A stretch of 64,000 nt of DNA from an uncultured Verrucomicrobia subdivision 3 bacterium (GTDB lineage Bacteria > Verrucomicrobiota > Verrucomicrobiia > Limisphaerales > UBA11358): assembly GCA_903850425.1 (NCBI GenBank), contig CAINLR010000106.1, positions 62,001 through 126,000 on the forward strand. The letters are read 5' to 3'. How positions within the stretch are numbered: the first letter of the stretch is position 1; every line of letters starts with the position of its first letter. The notes under the pieces were generated by a model that saw nothing but the letters and a program-made list of their open reading frames with translations, searched no databases and was not told the DNA's origin. Position numbers and translations under genes: made by a program. Below, piece by piece: positions 7,986-16,851 of this stretch.

Positions 7986-10115
7986 TTATTCATTTCCTTC
8001 AATTCCGATCCCGGAGGGTGGCAGCGGTAAATAAATCCGAAACGTTGTGCCCTGGCCCAGCGTGCTTTCAACTTCAATTCTTCCCCGGTGGGCTTCGACA
8101 ATCATTTTGCTCTGGAACATGCCGATGCCCAGCCCATTTTTCTTCGTGGTCTGAAACGGCCGAAACAGCGAGCGGCTGAGATATTCCTGGCTCATGCCGC
8201 ACCCGTTATCGGTCACGGTGAGCATGACCCAGCCGTTGTTCTGACTGGTGGCGATGTGAACCTGGCCGGATCGCGACACGGCTTCGCGCGCGTTGAAAAT
8301 TAAATTGGTTGCCACTTTGAACATTTGGTCCGCATCAAACTGCACCGGCGGCACCGGCGGCAAATCCTTGGTCAGATTGATCCCGGCGACGTCCTCCCAA
8401 CCGGCCAGCGCTTTGGTGACCAGCTCGTTCAGGTCGCCCGCCACCGGTTTGATTTCCAGTTCGTGGCGGATGGAACTCAGGCGGCTGATCAGGCGGTTGA
8501 TGTGCGCGACGGTTTTGGCCACGCCCCGCAACGCGTCCGCGCGAAAGGCTGGATCGTCAAAATGCACCGGGAGATTTTGCAGCATCAGGTTGAGCGTGTT
8601 CGCCGTGTTTTTCAAATCATGCACAAAAAATGCCGACATGGTTTGAAACGCTTCAAGTTCCTTTGCTTGCAGCAGTTTTTGCGAAAGCCGGGTGTTGAGC
8701 AGGCCGGCCGCAAGCTGATCGCCAATGCATTTGAGCAGATCAAAGTCCTGCCAGGAAAAGGGCAAACCGCCCACGCGATCGCCTAACACCATGCAGCCCA
8801 CGAGTTCGTGGCCGACAATCATCGGCACACAAACACGATGACTGCCTTTCTGGAATTCATCGGGATGGCAGCGCCGCAAGGTTGCGGCCCAGGGAGTTTT
8901 GGATTCGTCAATGTCCACGGGTTCGTTTTGGCTTTGCAGCGCTTTGATCGCATCGGCAACCTCGGCTTTCGGTGGCAGCAGGCTTTCGGCCCGCGCCTCG
9001 GACAGGAAGGTTGAGGCCGCGAACACCAGTTGTTCCTGGTTGTCATCCACCAGCCAGATGGTCACGGACAAGGCTTGGAAAATGTCGGTGACGGATTTGA
9101 CCGCCGCCTGGCAAAGCTCGGTTTGTTTCACGCAGGAGGCGGTGGCTTCGGTGAACTTGCGCCACACCGTGCGGTAATCATAGAGCGGACGTTGAAAGTG
9201 CCGGCTGACAAAACGGCTGGTGTATAACCGCACGCGGTCAGACAACAGCAAAATCGTGAGCGCCACGAGCGCGGCTAAAATAATGAAGGCCTTGGCCGTG
9301 AACGCTTCGTCACCGCCCCAAAGCGTCACCAACTTGGCAAAAACGCCAATGACCAGCAGATAAATTCCCGCCAGCACCACGGTGAGGGAATTTTGCAGCA
9401 CGGAATGCGACGGATAAACATCCATGTCGAAATGGCCGGCGCGGAATAGGGATCGGAAAATCAAAAGGCCCCCCACCAGCAGTGCCCCGGCGTCCACCAC
9501 CAGAAGATTTCGGTCAAAGGCCTGCAATATCAGGGCTTGGGTGCTCGTATAGAAGCGCACGGCAAACAAAACGATCAGCCCCAAAATCATGAACTTGATG
9601 CGCCAGCGCATGGTGCCCACTGAAGCGCGGAAGGTTCGTTCGAGATTCATCGCCACTAGCACCAAGCTTACCAAACACAGCAAGTTCAGAAAAAAGCCCG
9701 GCCAGCCCAAACCCAGCCGCCAATGTCCCGCATGGTTTTGGGACGCACTGACCACGAGATACGAGTTGCAAAAAGTGCCCAGCGCCAGCGGAGCAAAAAG
9801 GAAAACGCCCAGAATCCAACGCCAGCGTTTCAAAAAATCACGCTGATTACCACGGCCATAGCTCAGGCTGAAATACAGCCAGAGGGCCGGAAAACACGAC
9901 ATGGCCGCCAACCTCCAATGCTGCCAGTAAACCACTTCGGGCACCGTTTCGGCCGCCAGCGATAGCCCGTTAAAAAAACTCTCAACCGCCAAGGCCACCA
10001 TGCCCGCGACAAAGGAAAAGGGCACCGCCGAGCGGCGTTCGTTCCAGGCCACAGCGAACGCCAGCGCGCCTCCAAAAATGGCGCTCGCGTAAGCAAGTAA
10101 AGCAGCGGTATTCAT
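7986..10115 (-). CDS. prsK: PrsK-like membrane histidine kinase of the PEP-CTERM/exosortase regulon
   Basis: About 709 residues. The first ~300 form several membrane helices; a GAF-like sensor region follows (roughly 380-530), then a kinase core with the phospho-histidine in 'FFVHDLKNTANTL' (H499). The ATPase boxes are 'NLIFNAREAV', 'VTDNGCGM' and 'GLGIGMFQSK'. The H-D-L-K-N form of the H box and the many-helix N-terminus are typical of PrsK, the sensor that with PrsR controls sigma-54 dependent PEP-CTERM genes. This start begins right at the first helix; a longer frame opens with TTG at 10193, inside a terminator, and is unlikely. The gene next door is a CTERM protein with a sigma-54 promoter. 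PrsR is not in the window. Confidence 0.82.
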   Translation of the reverse strand: MNTAALLAYASAIFGGALAFAVAWNERRSAVPFSFVAGMVALAVESFFNGLSLAAETVPEVVYWQHWRLAAMSCFPALWLYFSLSYGRGNQRDFLKRWRWILGVFLFAPLALGTFCNSYLVVSASQNHAGHWRLGLGWPGFFLNLLCLVSLVLVAMNLERTFRASVGTMRWRIKFMILGLIVLFAVRFYTSTQALILQAFDRNLLVVDAGALLVGGLLIFRSLFRAGHFDMDVYPSHSVLQNSLTVVLAGIYLLVIGVFAKLVTLWGGDEAFTAKAFIILAALVALTILLLSDRVRLYTSRFVSRHFQRPLYDYRTVWRKFTEATASCVKQTELCQAAVKSVTDIFQALSVTIWLVDDNQEQLVFAASTFLSEARAESLLPPKAEVADAIKALQSQNEPVDIDESKTPWAATLRRCHPDEFQKGSHRVCVPMIVGHELVGCMVLGDRVGGLPFSWQDFDLLKCIGDQLAAGLLNTRLSQKLLQAKELEAFQTMSAFFVHDLKNTANTLNLMLQNLPVHFDDPAFRADALRGVAKTVAHINRLISRLSSIRHELEIKPVAGDLNELVTKALAGWEDVAGINLTKDLPPVPPVQFDADQMFKVATNLIFNAREAVSRSGQVHIATSQNNGWVMLTVTDNGCGMSQEYLSRSLFRPFQTTKKNGLGIGMFQSKMIVEAHRGRIEVESTLGQGTTFRIYLPLPPSGIGIEGNE

Positions 10116-10191
10116 CGTCGAGCCCGTAAGCCAAGCACGCACATCATCCCATAAGTCCGTCACCCTGGCACCAAAGAAAACCCATTCGGAC

Positions 10192-10226
10192 AAAAATTAA
10201 GGGCAGGGAAAAATCCCTGCCCTTAA
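10192..10226 (-). terminator. Rho-independent terminator after the CTERM protein gene
   Basis: A perfect 13-bp stem, TTAAGGGCAGGGA paired with TCCCTGCCCTTAA, closes a 4-base loop. On the minus strand it is followed by five T residues (10192-10196). It lies 27 bases after the stop of the CTERM gene and before the kinase start, so the two minus-strand genes are probably separate transcripts. Confidence 0.88.
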
Positions 10227-10252
10227 CTTGAATTTGATTGATGGTCTAAAAT

Positions 10253-10840
10253 TTAAGCCATCAATTTGCGCTTGATGAGCGCCATACCGGAGAGCGCGGC
10301 ACCGAGGAGCAGCACAGTCGTGCCACCATCCGGAACCGAGTGCTGCGAGGCCGAGAACGTAAAGGTCTGGGTTGACGGAACGGAAGCCGGGTCTTGGAAC
10401 GTGATGGCGAAGTCCCAGAGCGTGGCGTCATAGCCAGCCACATGGATCAAACCAGTGCCATAAACGCTGACATAATCGCTGCCGAAAATATTGCCGCGAA
10501 CAAAGGTGGCGTTCTGGAGATCAAAGCTGACCGCCGGTCCAACGGCCGTCCAGAAACCAGTGATCAAGCTAGAAACCGTGAAGTTCCAAGGCGCAACGAA
10601 CGCGACCTGAGTGTTGGCAGGAAGAACGGTGCCGAGGATGCCGCTGGAGGACTGGACAACTGGATTAGCCGTGGTCGCACCAGACCAACCGGTGACGGTG
10701 GTCGCCGTGGCCGCCGTGGCACTGTTCAAAGTGGCATTGCCGGCAAAGCCGATGGCCCCGGTGATCGGAATGGCTTGCGTGGATTGAGCCAGAGCCAAGA
10801 TGGCTGCGGCACCGACGATAGTGAGTAATGTGTTCTTCAT
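10253..10840 (-). CDS. VPDSG-type CTERM sorting-signal protein, exported
   Basis: A 195-residue protein with an N-terminal signal peptide (MKNTLLTIVGAAAILALAQS, cut near A-I-P). The small, Ala/Thr-rich passenger domain has no family I recognise. The C-terminus is a tripartite sorting signal: 'VPDGGTTVLLLG', a hydrophobic helix, then K-R-K. VPDSG-CTERM is the Verrucomicrobia variant of PEP-CTERM, cleaved by an exosortase-type protease after Tat/Sec export. A sigma-54 promoter precedes it and a strong terminator follows, so it is a single-gene transcription unit, likely answering to the PrsK kinase encoded downstream. The exosortase is not in this window. Confidence 0.87.
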   Translation of the reverse strand: MKNTLLTIVGAAAILALAQSTQAIPITGAIGFAGNATLNSATAATATTVTGWSGATTANPVVQSSSGILGTVLPANTQVAFVAPWNFTVSSLITGFWTAVGPAVSFDLQNATFVRGNIFGSDYVSVYGTGLIHVAGYDATLWDFAITFQDPASVPSTQTFTFSASQHSVPDGGTTVLLLGAALSGMALIKRKLMA

Positions 10841-10884
10841 ATTCTGTAGCTGGTTATTGTTTGGTTACAACTGAAGTAGATTAA

Positions 10885-10899
10885 GCAAAGCCAGTGCCA
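10885..10899 (-). promoter_or_regulatory. Sigma-54 (-24/-12) promoter of the CTERM gene
   Basis: Reading the minus strand, TTGGCAC-TGGCT-TTGCT matches the sigma-54 consensus (TGGCAC, five bases, TTGC). The GG and GC dinucleotides are spaced exactly as required, twelve bases from the second G to the C. Transcription would begin near 10873, leaving a leader of about 33 bases before the ATG at 10840. PEP-CTERM genes are known to be driven by sigma-54 with the PrsK/PrsR pair, which agrees with the neighbouring kinase. Confidence 0.8.
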
Positions 10900-10900
10900 A

Positions 10901-11209
10901 CCCGGCCAAACCAACAAAAACATTCACAAGCAGCTTTTTTACAGTTACTTACAAAATACTTCATCCACCTCCACTGAACGCCAACCCAAGCTAAAGTGTA
11001 AGCCGTTCCGACAACTCCCGCTACTTTGGCCCACAATAATATCGTAACACGTTTGTGATCAGCACTATACATTGTTATTGGGCTGCGTAATCAGTTCTGA
11101 CAGGTCCCCAGACCAATACTTGAGAATTCCGCTTTGCTCAGCTATGTAATTGAATACCAATGCTTTAAACAAATTGCGAAGCCTGATCCAGTTGTCCAAA
11201 ATGAGGCGA
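10901..11209. other. Intergenic region, probably regulatory
   Basis: About 310 bases without a convincing gene between the sigma-54 promoter and the CPXCG gene. The base composition is visibly AT-richer than the flanking genes. A sigma-54 activator binding site (for example for PrsR) would be expected in this upstream part, but I cannot pick out a repeated operator with confidence. Confidence 0.45.
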
Positions 11210-11389
11210 TCAGCCCGAAGATACATCCAGACTCAAGACCTCGCCGGGTTGACATTCGACCGTGACTTCGAATGGACGGCAGCAAACTTCGCAATCCGTC
11301 GTCAAGCGCTGGTTCGCCACGCTGGTGTCAATGGCCACCTCGGACGCTTGACCGCAAAAGGGACATAAAATGGATTCGTAAACTTCCAT
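11210..11389 (-). CDS. CPXCG motif-containing cysteine-rich protein
   Basis: A 59-residue protein with two paired-cysteine sites, 'LCPFCG' near the N-terminus and 'DCEVCCRPF' in the middle. It matches the small CPXCG-motif family, whose members presumably bind one zinc ion and whose function is not established. The length is normal. ATG 11389 is preferred over 11395 because the family starts just ahead of the first CPxCG. Confidence 0.85.
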   Translation of the reverse strand: MEVYESILCPFCGQASEVAIDTSVANQRLTTDCEVCCRPFEVTVECQPGEVLSLDVSSG

Positions 11390-11569
11390 GCACACATTCT
11401 AACGGCGCAATTGATGGGCTGCGAGCTTTCAAAACGGATTGGGCGGCGGTCCAGAATTGCCGATGGCCCAGACCACCCAATACTTGCAACGTAATCAGTG
11501 CAATTTGGTTTTGGGATTTGCCACCTTGGCCGGATTCAGAGATAGTAGCGCTCCGTTTTACGGCCATTT

Positions 11570-13132
11570 ATGAAACCCCAAGTCGAAATCTACGACACGA
11601 CCCTGCGCGACGGTTCGCAGGGCGAAGGCATCAACTTTTCGGTGGCGGACAAAATCCGCATTGCCGAAAAGCTCGATGCTTTTGGCGTGCATTACATTGA
11701 AGGCGGCTGGCCGGGCAGCAATCCCAAGGACATCGAGTTTTTCGCGCAGGCCAAAAAATTGAAATTCAAAAAGGCCCGGCTCGCCGCGTTTGGCTCGACG
11801 CGGAAGAAAGGCGTGCCGGTGGAACAAGACGATCAGGTGCGGTTGCTGATCGAAGCCGGAACGCCCGTCGTCACGATCTACGGCAAGACCTCGATGTTGC
11901 ATGTCAAAGAAGTTCTGCGCTGCTCGCCTGAGGAAAATCTCGCGATGATCGGCGACACCGTGCGCTATCTGAAGGACCACGGAAAATTTGTCATTTACGA
12001 CGCCGAGCACGCGTTTGACGGTTATAAGCTCAACGCCGAATACGCGCTCGACACCTGGCGCGCAGCGGAAAAAGCGGGCGCAGATTTCGTGGTTTTGTGC
12101 GATACGAATGGCGGTTGTCTGCCACAGGAAATCGCCGCAATCACGAAGACCGCTTTCGGCCAATTGAATTGCAACATCGGCATCCATACGCACGACGATA
12201 TCGGTCTCGGCGTGGCAAACGCGCTGGCCGCGCTGGAAGTCGGCGCGGTGCATGTGCAAGGCACGATCAACGGTTACGGCGAACGCACGGGCAACTGCAA
12301 TTTGACCAGCGTCATTCCCTGCGTCGCGCTGAAGCTGAAGCAAACCTGTGTGCCGGTGCAGTCGCTGGCGAAGCTCAAGGAACTTTCCATGTTCGTGGAT
12401 GAAGTCGCCAACTTGCGTCATAATCCGCGTCTGCCATGGGTGGGTTCGTCCGCCTTTGCGCACAAAGGCGGCGCGCACGTCAACGCCGTGCAGAAGCTCG
12501 CGTCCAGCTATGAGCACATCAATCCCGAGCTCGTCGGCAACGAACGCAACATTCTCATCAGCGATCTCGCGGGCCGCAGCAACATCGTCATCAAAGCGCA
12601 GGAACTCGGTTTCAAGATCACGAACGAAACGCCGGAGTTGCGCCAGATTCTCGACACGATCAAACAGCGCGAGCACGAGGGCTACGAGTTTGAAGCGGCC
12701 GAGGCTTCGATGGCTTTGATCATCCGCAGCATCCTCGACCACAATCCGGCGCTGCTGTTCGACGTGGAGAACTATCACGTCTCCATGCGCCGCGATGCGA
12801 AGCAATCCATCTGCGAGGCGACGGTGCAGGTGCGCGTCGGCAAGAAGCTCCATGACGAAGTGGCGCAAGGCGACGGCCCGGTGAATGCACTGGATTCCGC
12901 CCTCCGCGCCGCGTTGGCCAAATCGTTCCCGAAGCTCAAGCAGGTGACGCTCACGGATTACAAGGTGCGCATCCTCGACGGCGTGGCCGGCACGGCGGCG
13001 AAGACCCGTGTGCTCATCGAATCCAGCGACGGCAAACGCGAATGGGGCACCGTCGGCGTAAGCGAAAACATCATCGAAGCCAGCTTGCAGGCGCTGGTGG
13101 ACTCGATGGAATACGCGCTGCTGAAGAAATAA
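11570..13132 (+). CDS. cimA: (R)-citramalate synthase
   Basis: A 520-residue HMGL-like enzyme that condenses acetyl-CoA with pyruvate to citramalate, feeding the threonine-independent isoleucine pathway. The TIM-barrel domain begins with 'YDTTLRDGSQGEG' and carries the metal ligands in 'GIHTHDDIGLGVANA' and the 'GYGERTGNCNL' motif. A C-terminal LeuA-type regulatory domain follows, from about residue 390. The wording 'DGSQGEGINFS' and length separate it from LeuA isopropylmalate synthase. It is followed by an inverted repeat and then valS, a pairing that fits branched-chain amino acid metabolism though co-transcription is uncertain. Confidence 0.92.
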   Translation: MKPQVEIYDTTLRDGSQGEGINFSVADKIRIAEKLDAFGVHYIEGGWPGSNPKDIEFFAQAKKLKFKKARLAAFGSTRKKGVPVEQDDQVRLLIEAGTPVVTIYGKTSMLHVKEVLRCSPEENLAMIGDTVRYLKDHGKFVIYDAEHAFDGYKLNAEYALDTWRAAEKAGADFVVLCDTNGGCLPQEIAAITKTAFGQLNCNIGIHTHDDIGLGVANALAALEVGAVHVQGTINGYGERTGNCNLTSVIPCVALKLKQTCVPVQSLAKLKELSMFVDEVANLRHNPRLPWVGSSAFAHKGGAHVNAVQKLASSYEHINPELVGNERNILISDLAGRSNIVIKAQELGFKITNETPELRQILDTIKQREHEGYEFEAAEASMALIIRSILDHNPALLFDVENYHVSMRRDAKQSICEATVQVRVGKKLHDEVAQGDGPVNALDSALRAALAKSFPKLKQVTLTDYKVRILDGVAGTAAKTRVLIESSDGKREWGTVGVSENIIEASLQALVDSMEYALLKK

Positions 13133-13135
13133 TCT

Positions 13136-13220
13136 AAGCCACAGATGAAACACAAATTGAACACAGATCAAGAATTAATCTGGATCAAATCTGTGTTTCA
13201 TCTGTGAAAATCTGTGGCTA
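13136..13220. repeat. Dispersed inverted repeat between cimA and valS
   Basis: The arms TAAGCCACAGATGAAACAC and, reversed, GTTTCATCTGTG...TGTGGCTA surround a short AT-rich centre. The layout (a 'CCACAGATG-ACACAGAT' arm facing its complement) parallels the 6231 and 27295 elements with base changes, so I regard it as a diverged member of that family. It fills the 100-base gap and may also act as a terminator-like structure. Confidence 0.7.
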
Positions 13221-13235
13221 AAACCTTTTCCAAAA

Positions 13236-16232
13236 ATGTCTGAAATCTCCAAAGCTTACGAACCGCGGTCCGTCGAGGACAAATGGTATCAATTCTGGCT
13301 CGACGGAAAATTTTTCGTCGCCAACGAACATGCCACCAAGCCGGCGTATTCCATTGTCATTCCGCCGCCGAATGTCACCGGCGTGCTCACGCTCGGGCAC
13401 GTGCTCAACAACACGATCCAGGATATTCTCTGCCGCAAGGCGCGCATGGACGGCAAGGAAGTCCTCTGGCTGCCCGGCACCGATCACGCGGGCATTGCGA
13501 CGCAGACGGTCGTCGAGCGCACGTTGAAAAAATCCGGCGAGATCAAGCATCGCGACGATCTGGGCCGCGAGAAATTTCTGGAACGCGTTTGGGAATGGAA
13601 GGAAAAACACGGCGGCATCATCATCCAGCAGTTGAAAAAGCTCGGCGCGTCGTGCGACTGGACGCGCGAACGGTTCACGATGGATCCGGAATATTCGCGC
13701 TGCGTGCAACGCGTGTTCGTTGACCTCTACAAAAAACGCCTCATCTATCGCGGCAAGCGCATGGTGAACTGGTGTCCCGCGTCGCTCACGGCGTTGTCCG
13801 ACGAGGAAGTGACGATGAAGGAACAGCGCGGCTTCATGTATTATTTCAAGGTTGAAGTTGCTGAAGCGCCGGGAACTTTTTTGACGATTGCGACGACTCG
13901 CCCCGAAACCATTCCCGGCGACTCCGCCGTAGCCGTGAATCCGAAAGACCCGCGTTACGCGCATCTCATCGGCAAGCACGTGCTGCGTCCCCTGCCGGTG
14001 GAATTGCCGCGCGAACAGAAACTCATTCCGATCATTGGCGATGAACATGTGGATTTCGCTTTCGGCACCGGCGTTTTGAAAGTGACGCCTGCGCACGACA
14101 AAGCGGATTTTGAAATTTACGAACGACAGATGCTGGCTTATCACCTCTCTGCGTTTGACGAAAGTTCAAAGACAAACCAAATCGTTGAGCCGCTTAAACC
14201 AATCGAGGTAATTGGTAAAAGTGGAATAATGACTGATAAGGCTGGAAAAGATTTGCAAGGGCTTGATCGTTTCAAGGCGCGCAAAGTGGCCGTGGAAAAG
14301 CTCACCGAACTCGGCGCTCTGGAAAGGGAAGAGCCCTACACGAACAACGTCGGCTTCAGCGAACGCGCCGACGTGCCGATTGAACCGCGCTTGAGCGAGC
14401 AATGGTTTTTAAAATATCCAAGCGTGGAAAAATCCCGGGAGGTGGTGGCGAGGGGCGAGATGAAGTTCCATCCCGAACGCTGGGCGAAAGTTTATGACCA
14501 CTGGATGGATGGCATCAAAGATTGGTGCATCAGTCGCCAACTCTGGTGGGGACACCGAATTCCAGTTTGGTCAAAGAAAACCAAACCTGATTTTTTTCAA
14601 ACTGATATTGCGCCCGTTAATCAAAAATTGAGGTCATCTGTAAATGCGATTTGGTCGCTCAAAGTTGGAAGCTATGATCTTGAAGAAAGAATTGATATCG
14701 AAGAATTCATTCAGAACTCACTGCCGGGTTTAAAAGGTGTTGAAGAATCTTTAGAATTTCGGGTGGTTGGTGATTTTTCAACCGAGCAAGCCGAGTTGTT
14801 GAACCAAAATGGTTTCACCCAAGACCCCGACGTGCTCGACACGTGGTTCAGCTCGTGGCTGTGGCCGTTTGCGACGATGGGCTGGCCGGAGCAAACCGAT
14901 ACGTTGAAAAAATTTTATCCGACCACCGACCTCGTCACCGGGCCGGACATCATCTTCTTCTGGGTCGCGCGCATGATCATGGCTGGCTACGAATACATGG
15001 GCGAGCTGCCGTTCCAGAATGTTTATTTCACCGGCATCATCCGCGACAAGCAGGGGCGCAAGATGTCCAAGAGCCTCGGTAATTCGCCCGATCCGCTCGA
15101 CCTCATCGCGAAGTTCGGCGCGGATGCGTTGCGCTTCGGCGTGATGCGCGCCGCGCCGCTCGGCCAGGATATTTTGTTCGACGAACAGAACGTCGAGCTC
15201 GGCCGCAACTTCTGCAACAAGCTCTGGAACGCCTGTAGGTTCCGACAAATGGTCGGAACGAAGGATGAAGGAAGAAGTATGAAAGATGAAACCGGCGCGG
15301 CTGCCGAAGCTTCATCATTCAACCCTCATACTTCATCCTTTCCCGTTCAGGGCGAGATCGAACCGACGCTGCTCTCCACCGATGACAAATGGATTTTGCT
15401 CAAGCTGGACGCGGCGTTGCGCGAGGTCACCATCGCGCTGAACGAATATAAATTCAGCGATGCGACGGCGGTGCTTTACCGCTTTTTCTGGAGCGAGTAT
15501 TGCGACTGGTATGTGGAGGCGAGCAAGGCCGTGTTCTTCGGCACCGACGCCGCGCGCAAGGCGAACACGCTGGCGGTGATTGATTTTGTGTTGTCGCACA
15601 CGGTGCGGATGTTTCATCCGTTCCTGCCGTTCATCACGGAGGAACTTTGGCACGGCATGGGTTACGCGACCGATATGCCAGACAATCAGGGCGGCAAAAC
15701 GATCATGTTCGCGCCGTGGCCGCTGCCGCTCGACGACGACTTCAAAGGTCATTACGGCCTCGATGATTGCTATCTCGAAATGGGCGACACGAAATACGAT
15801 CTGGTCTCGCAGGGCCGCAATCTTCGTCGCGCCGCGAACATCGGCGCGAGCAAAAAAATAAAATACATCCTCAAGCCCGTGACGTTCATGCCGCCGCACG
15901 AAGTCGAAGTGCTGAAGCTGCTGCTCAACGCCGAAAGCGTCGAGGTGGTGGATAATTATGTCGCCGGCAAAGGCACGCTGACCGTGCGCACCAGCCTTGG
16001 CGAATTGCATCTCCCGACGGAAGGTTTGATTGACGTCGCCGCCGAACAGGCGCGCCTGAACAAAGAGCTGGAAAAGATCGAAGCGGAAATCGCGAAGGTC
16101 GAAGCCAAGCTGGCCAATCCAAGTTTCACCGAAAAAGTTCCCGTGACGGTTTTACAGGAACATCAGCAACGCCTCGCGGAATGGCAGAGCAAACGCGAGC
16201 ATGTGAAAACGGCGTTGGCAGCATTGGGCTGA
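13236..16232 (+). CDS. valS: Valine--tRNA ligase
   Basis: A 998-residue class I synthetase charging tRNA-Val. The HIGH-type signature is in 'PPNVTGVLTLGHVLNN', the editing domain follows, and 'KMSKS' is at residues 609-613. 'DPDVLDTWFSSWLWPF' and the C-terminal coiled coil ('EQARLNKELEKIEAEIAKVEAKL') are characteristic. The protein is somewhat longer than most. A palindrome-encoded insert lies at residues ~668-702. Two AT-richer patches (about 14130-14250 and 14570-14810) read less like the family. The active-site motifs are all present, so the enzyme should be functional. Confidence 0.95.
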   Translation: MSEISKAYEPRSVEDKWYQFWLDGKFFVANEHATKPAYSIVIPPPNVTGVLTLGHVLNNTIQDILCRKARMDGKEVLWLPGTDHAGIATQTVVERTLKKSGEIKHRDDLGREKFLERVWEWKEKHGGIIIQQLKKLGASCDWTRERFTMDPEYSRCVQRVFVDLYKKRLIYRGKRMVNWCPASLTALSDEEVTMKEQRGFMYYFKVEVAEAPGTFLTIATTRPETIPGDSAVAVNPKDPRYAHLIGKHVLRPLPVELPREQKLIPIIGDEHVDFAFGTGVLKVTPAHDKADFEIYERQMLAYHLSAFDESSKTNQIVEPLKPIEVIGKSGIMTDKAGKDLQGLDRFKARKVAVEKLTELGALEREEPYTNNVGFSERADVPIEPRLSEQWFLKYPSVEKSREVVARGEMKFHPERWAKVYDHWMDGIKDWCISRQLWWGHRIPVWSKKTKPDFFQTDIAPVNQKLRSSVNAIWSLKVGSYDLEERIDIEEFIQNSLPGLKGVEESLEFRVVGDFSTEQAELLNQNGFTQDPDVLDTWFSSWLWPFATMGWPEQTDTLKKFYPTTDLVTGPDIIFFWVARMIMAGYEYMGELPFQNVYFTGIIRDKQGRKMSKSLGNSPDPLDLIAKFGADALRFGVMRAAPLGQDILFDEQNVELGRNFCNKLWNACRFRQMVGTKDEGRSMKDETGAAAEASSFNPHTSSFPVQGEIEPTLLSTDDKWILLKLDAALREVTIALNEYKFSDATAVLYRFFWSEYCDWYVEASKAVFFGTDAARKANTLAVIDFVLSHTVRMFHPFLPFITEELWHGMGYATDMPDNQGGKTIMFAPWPLPLDDDFKGHYGLDDCYLEMGDTKYDLVSQGRNLRRAANIGASKKIKYILKPVTFMPPHEVEVLKLLLNAESVEVVDNYVAGKGTLTVRTSLGELHLPTEGLIDVAAEQARLNKELEKIEAEIAKVEAKLANPSFTEKVPVTVLQEHQQRLAEWQSKREHVKTALAALG
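15239..15342. repeat. Palindromic insert within valS
   Basis: A perfect hairpin GTTCCGAC-AAATG-GTCGGAAC is followed by arms GAAGGATGAAG...AAGTATGA and TCATACTTCATCC with some mismatches. The valS frame reads through, giving a Met/Ser/Asp/Glu-rich peptide (around 'MVGTKDEGRSMKDETG') between normal catalytic-domain and anticodon-domain sequence. The DNA resembles intergenic repeat junk, not conserved synthetase sequence. Confidence 0.65.
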
Positions 16233-16695
16233 AGCACGCGCGAGAAATGAAGGCGCGAGCATTAACCGGTTGGTCCTGCTGCAGAAAATCACCGGTCGCG
16301 TCCGCCGATCGAGGTCGGAGTGGTCCGCAAGGCCGATGGGCCGGGTCGCGACTTGGTCTGCCCACACTGCGTTCGCACTGCAGAGGCGGCTCGATGTTTG
16401 GCTCACAAACATTCCGCTGCGCCCAGTGACGGATTAGGCCACCACCCGTTTAAGTCGTAAAACAAACCTTGGAAATAACCGAGGCACTTGAGCCGGACGT
16501 CCTTCCAGTGGCGATCTGGGTTGAGCCGTGTCTCTCCAAGGTTATCCCGATTTCCACTACTCGGGCAGCGATCTGACTTTTTTCGCGGTATCGTCCCGTG
16601 GCTTTCCGCTGGATTTCGCTGTTTCATCGCGCCAAACGGCGTGTCGTGACGACGCGCCCGCTTCGCGACCGTCGCGCTGCGGTTAAACTGAGCGT
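16233..16695. other. Gene-free stretch between valS and the helicase
   Basis: About 460 bases in which both strands have only short frames with no family resemblance or plausible start. It precedes a transposase fragment, so part of it may be decayed insertion-sequence DNA; nothing else stands out. Confidence 0.4.
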
Positions 16696-16851
16696 ATGTT
16701 TCTCAAGCGCCGCACGCGCAAAAAGGACGGCAAGGAACATCGCTCTTGGTCTGTCGCCGAAAGCCGCCGCGGCGGCGGACGCCCAAGATTTAGCTCTCTT
16801 TGCCTGCCATTTTCAGTTAACTTCCATCGGTCGCAGAGACCAAACGCATGA
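16696..16851 (+). pseudogene. Remnant of an IS1634-type transposase N-terminus
   Basis: The first ~25 codons, 'MFLKRRTRKKDGKEHRSW' followed by 'SVAESRR', look like the opening of IS1634-family (IS4 superfamily) transposases. After that the similarity stops, and the frame runs on as unrelated sequence to a stop overlapping the helicase start codon. No inverted terminal repeats or C-terminal catalytic part are visible. It is most likely a truncated relic; the short match means the call is tentative. Confidence 0.45.

Noticed and set aside
10881-11072. A 63-codon minus-strand frame upstream of the CTERM gene
   Set aside because: It overlaps the sigma-54 promoter and lacks a ribosome site.
11558-13171. 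A 537-codon minus-strand frame over cimA
   Set aside because: His/Arg/Phe-rich shadow of a well-defined synthase gene.
16403-16627. A 74-codon minus-strand frame in the valS-helicase gap
   Set aside because: No family resemblance, hydrophobic pattern or ribosome site.
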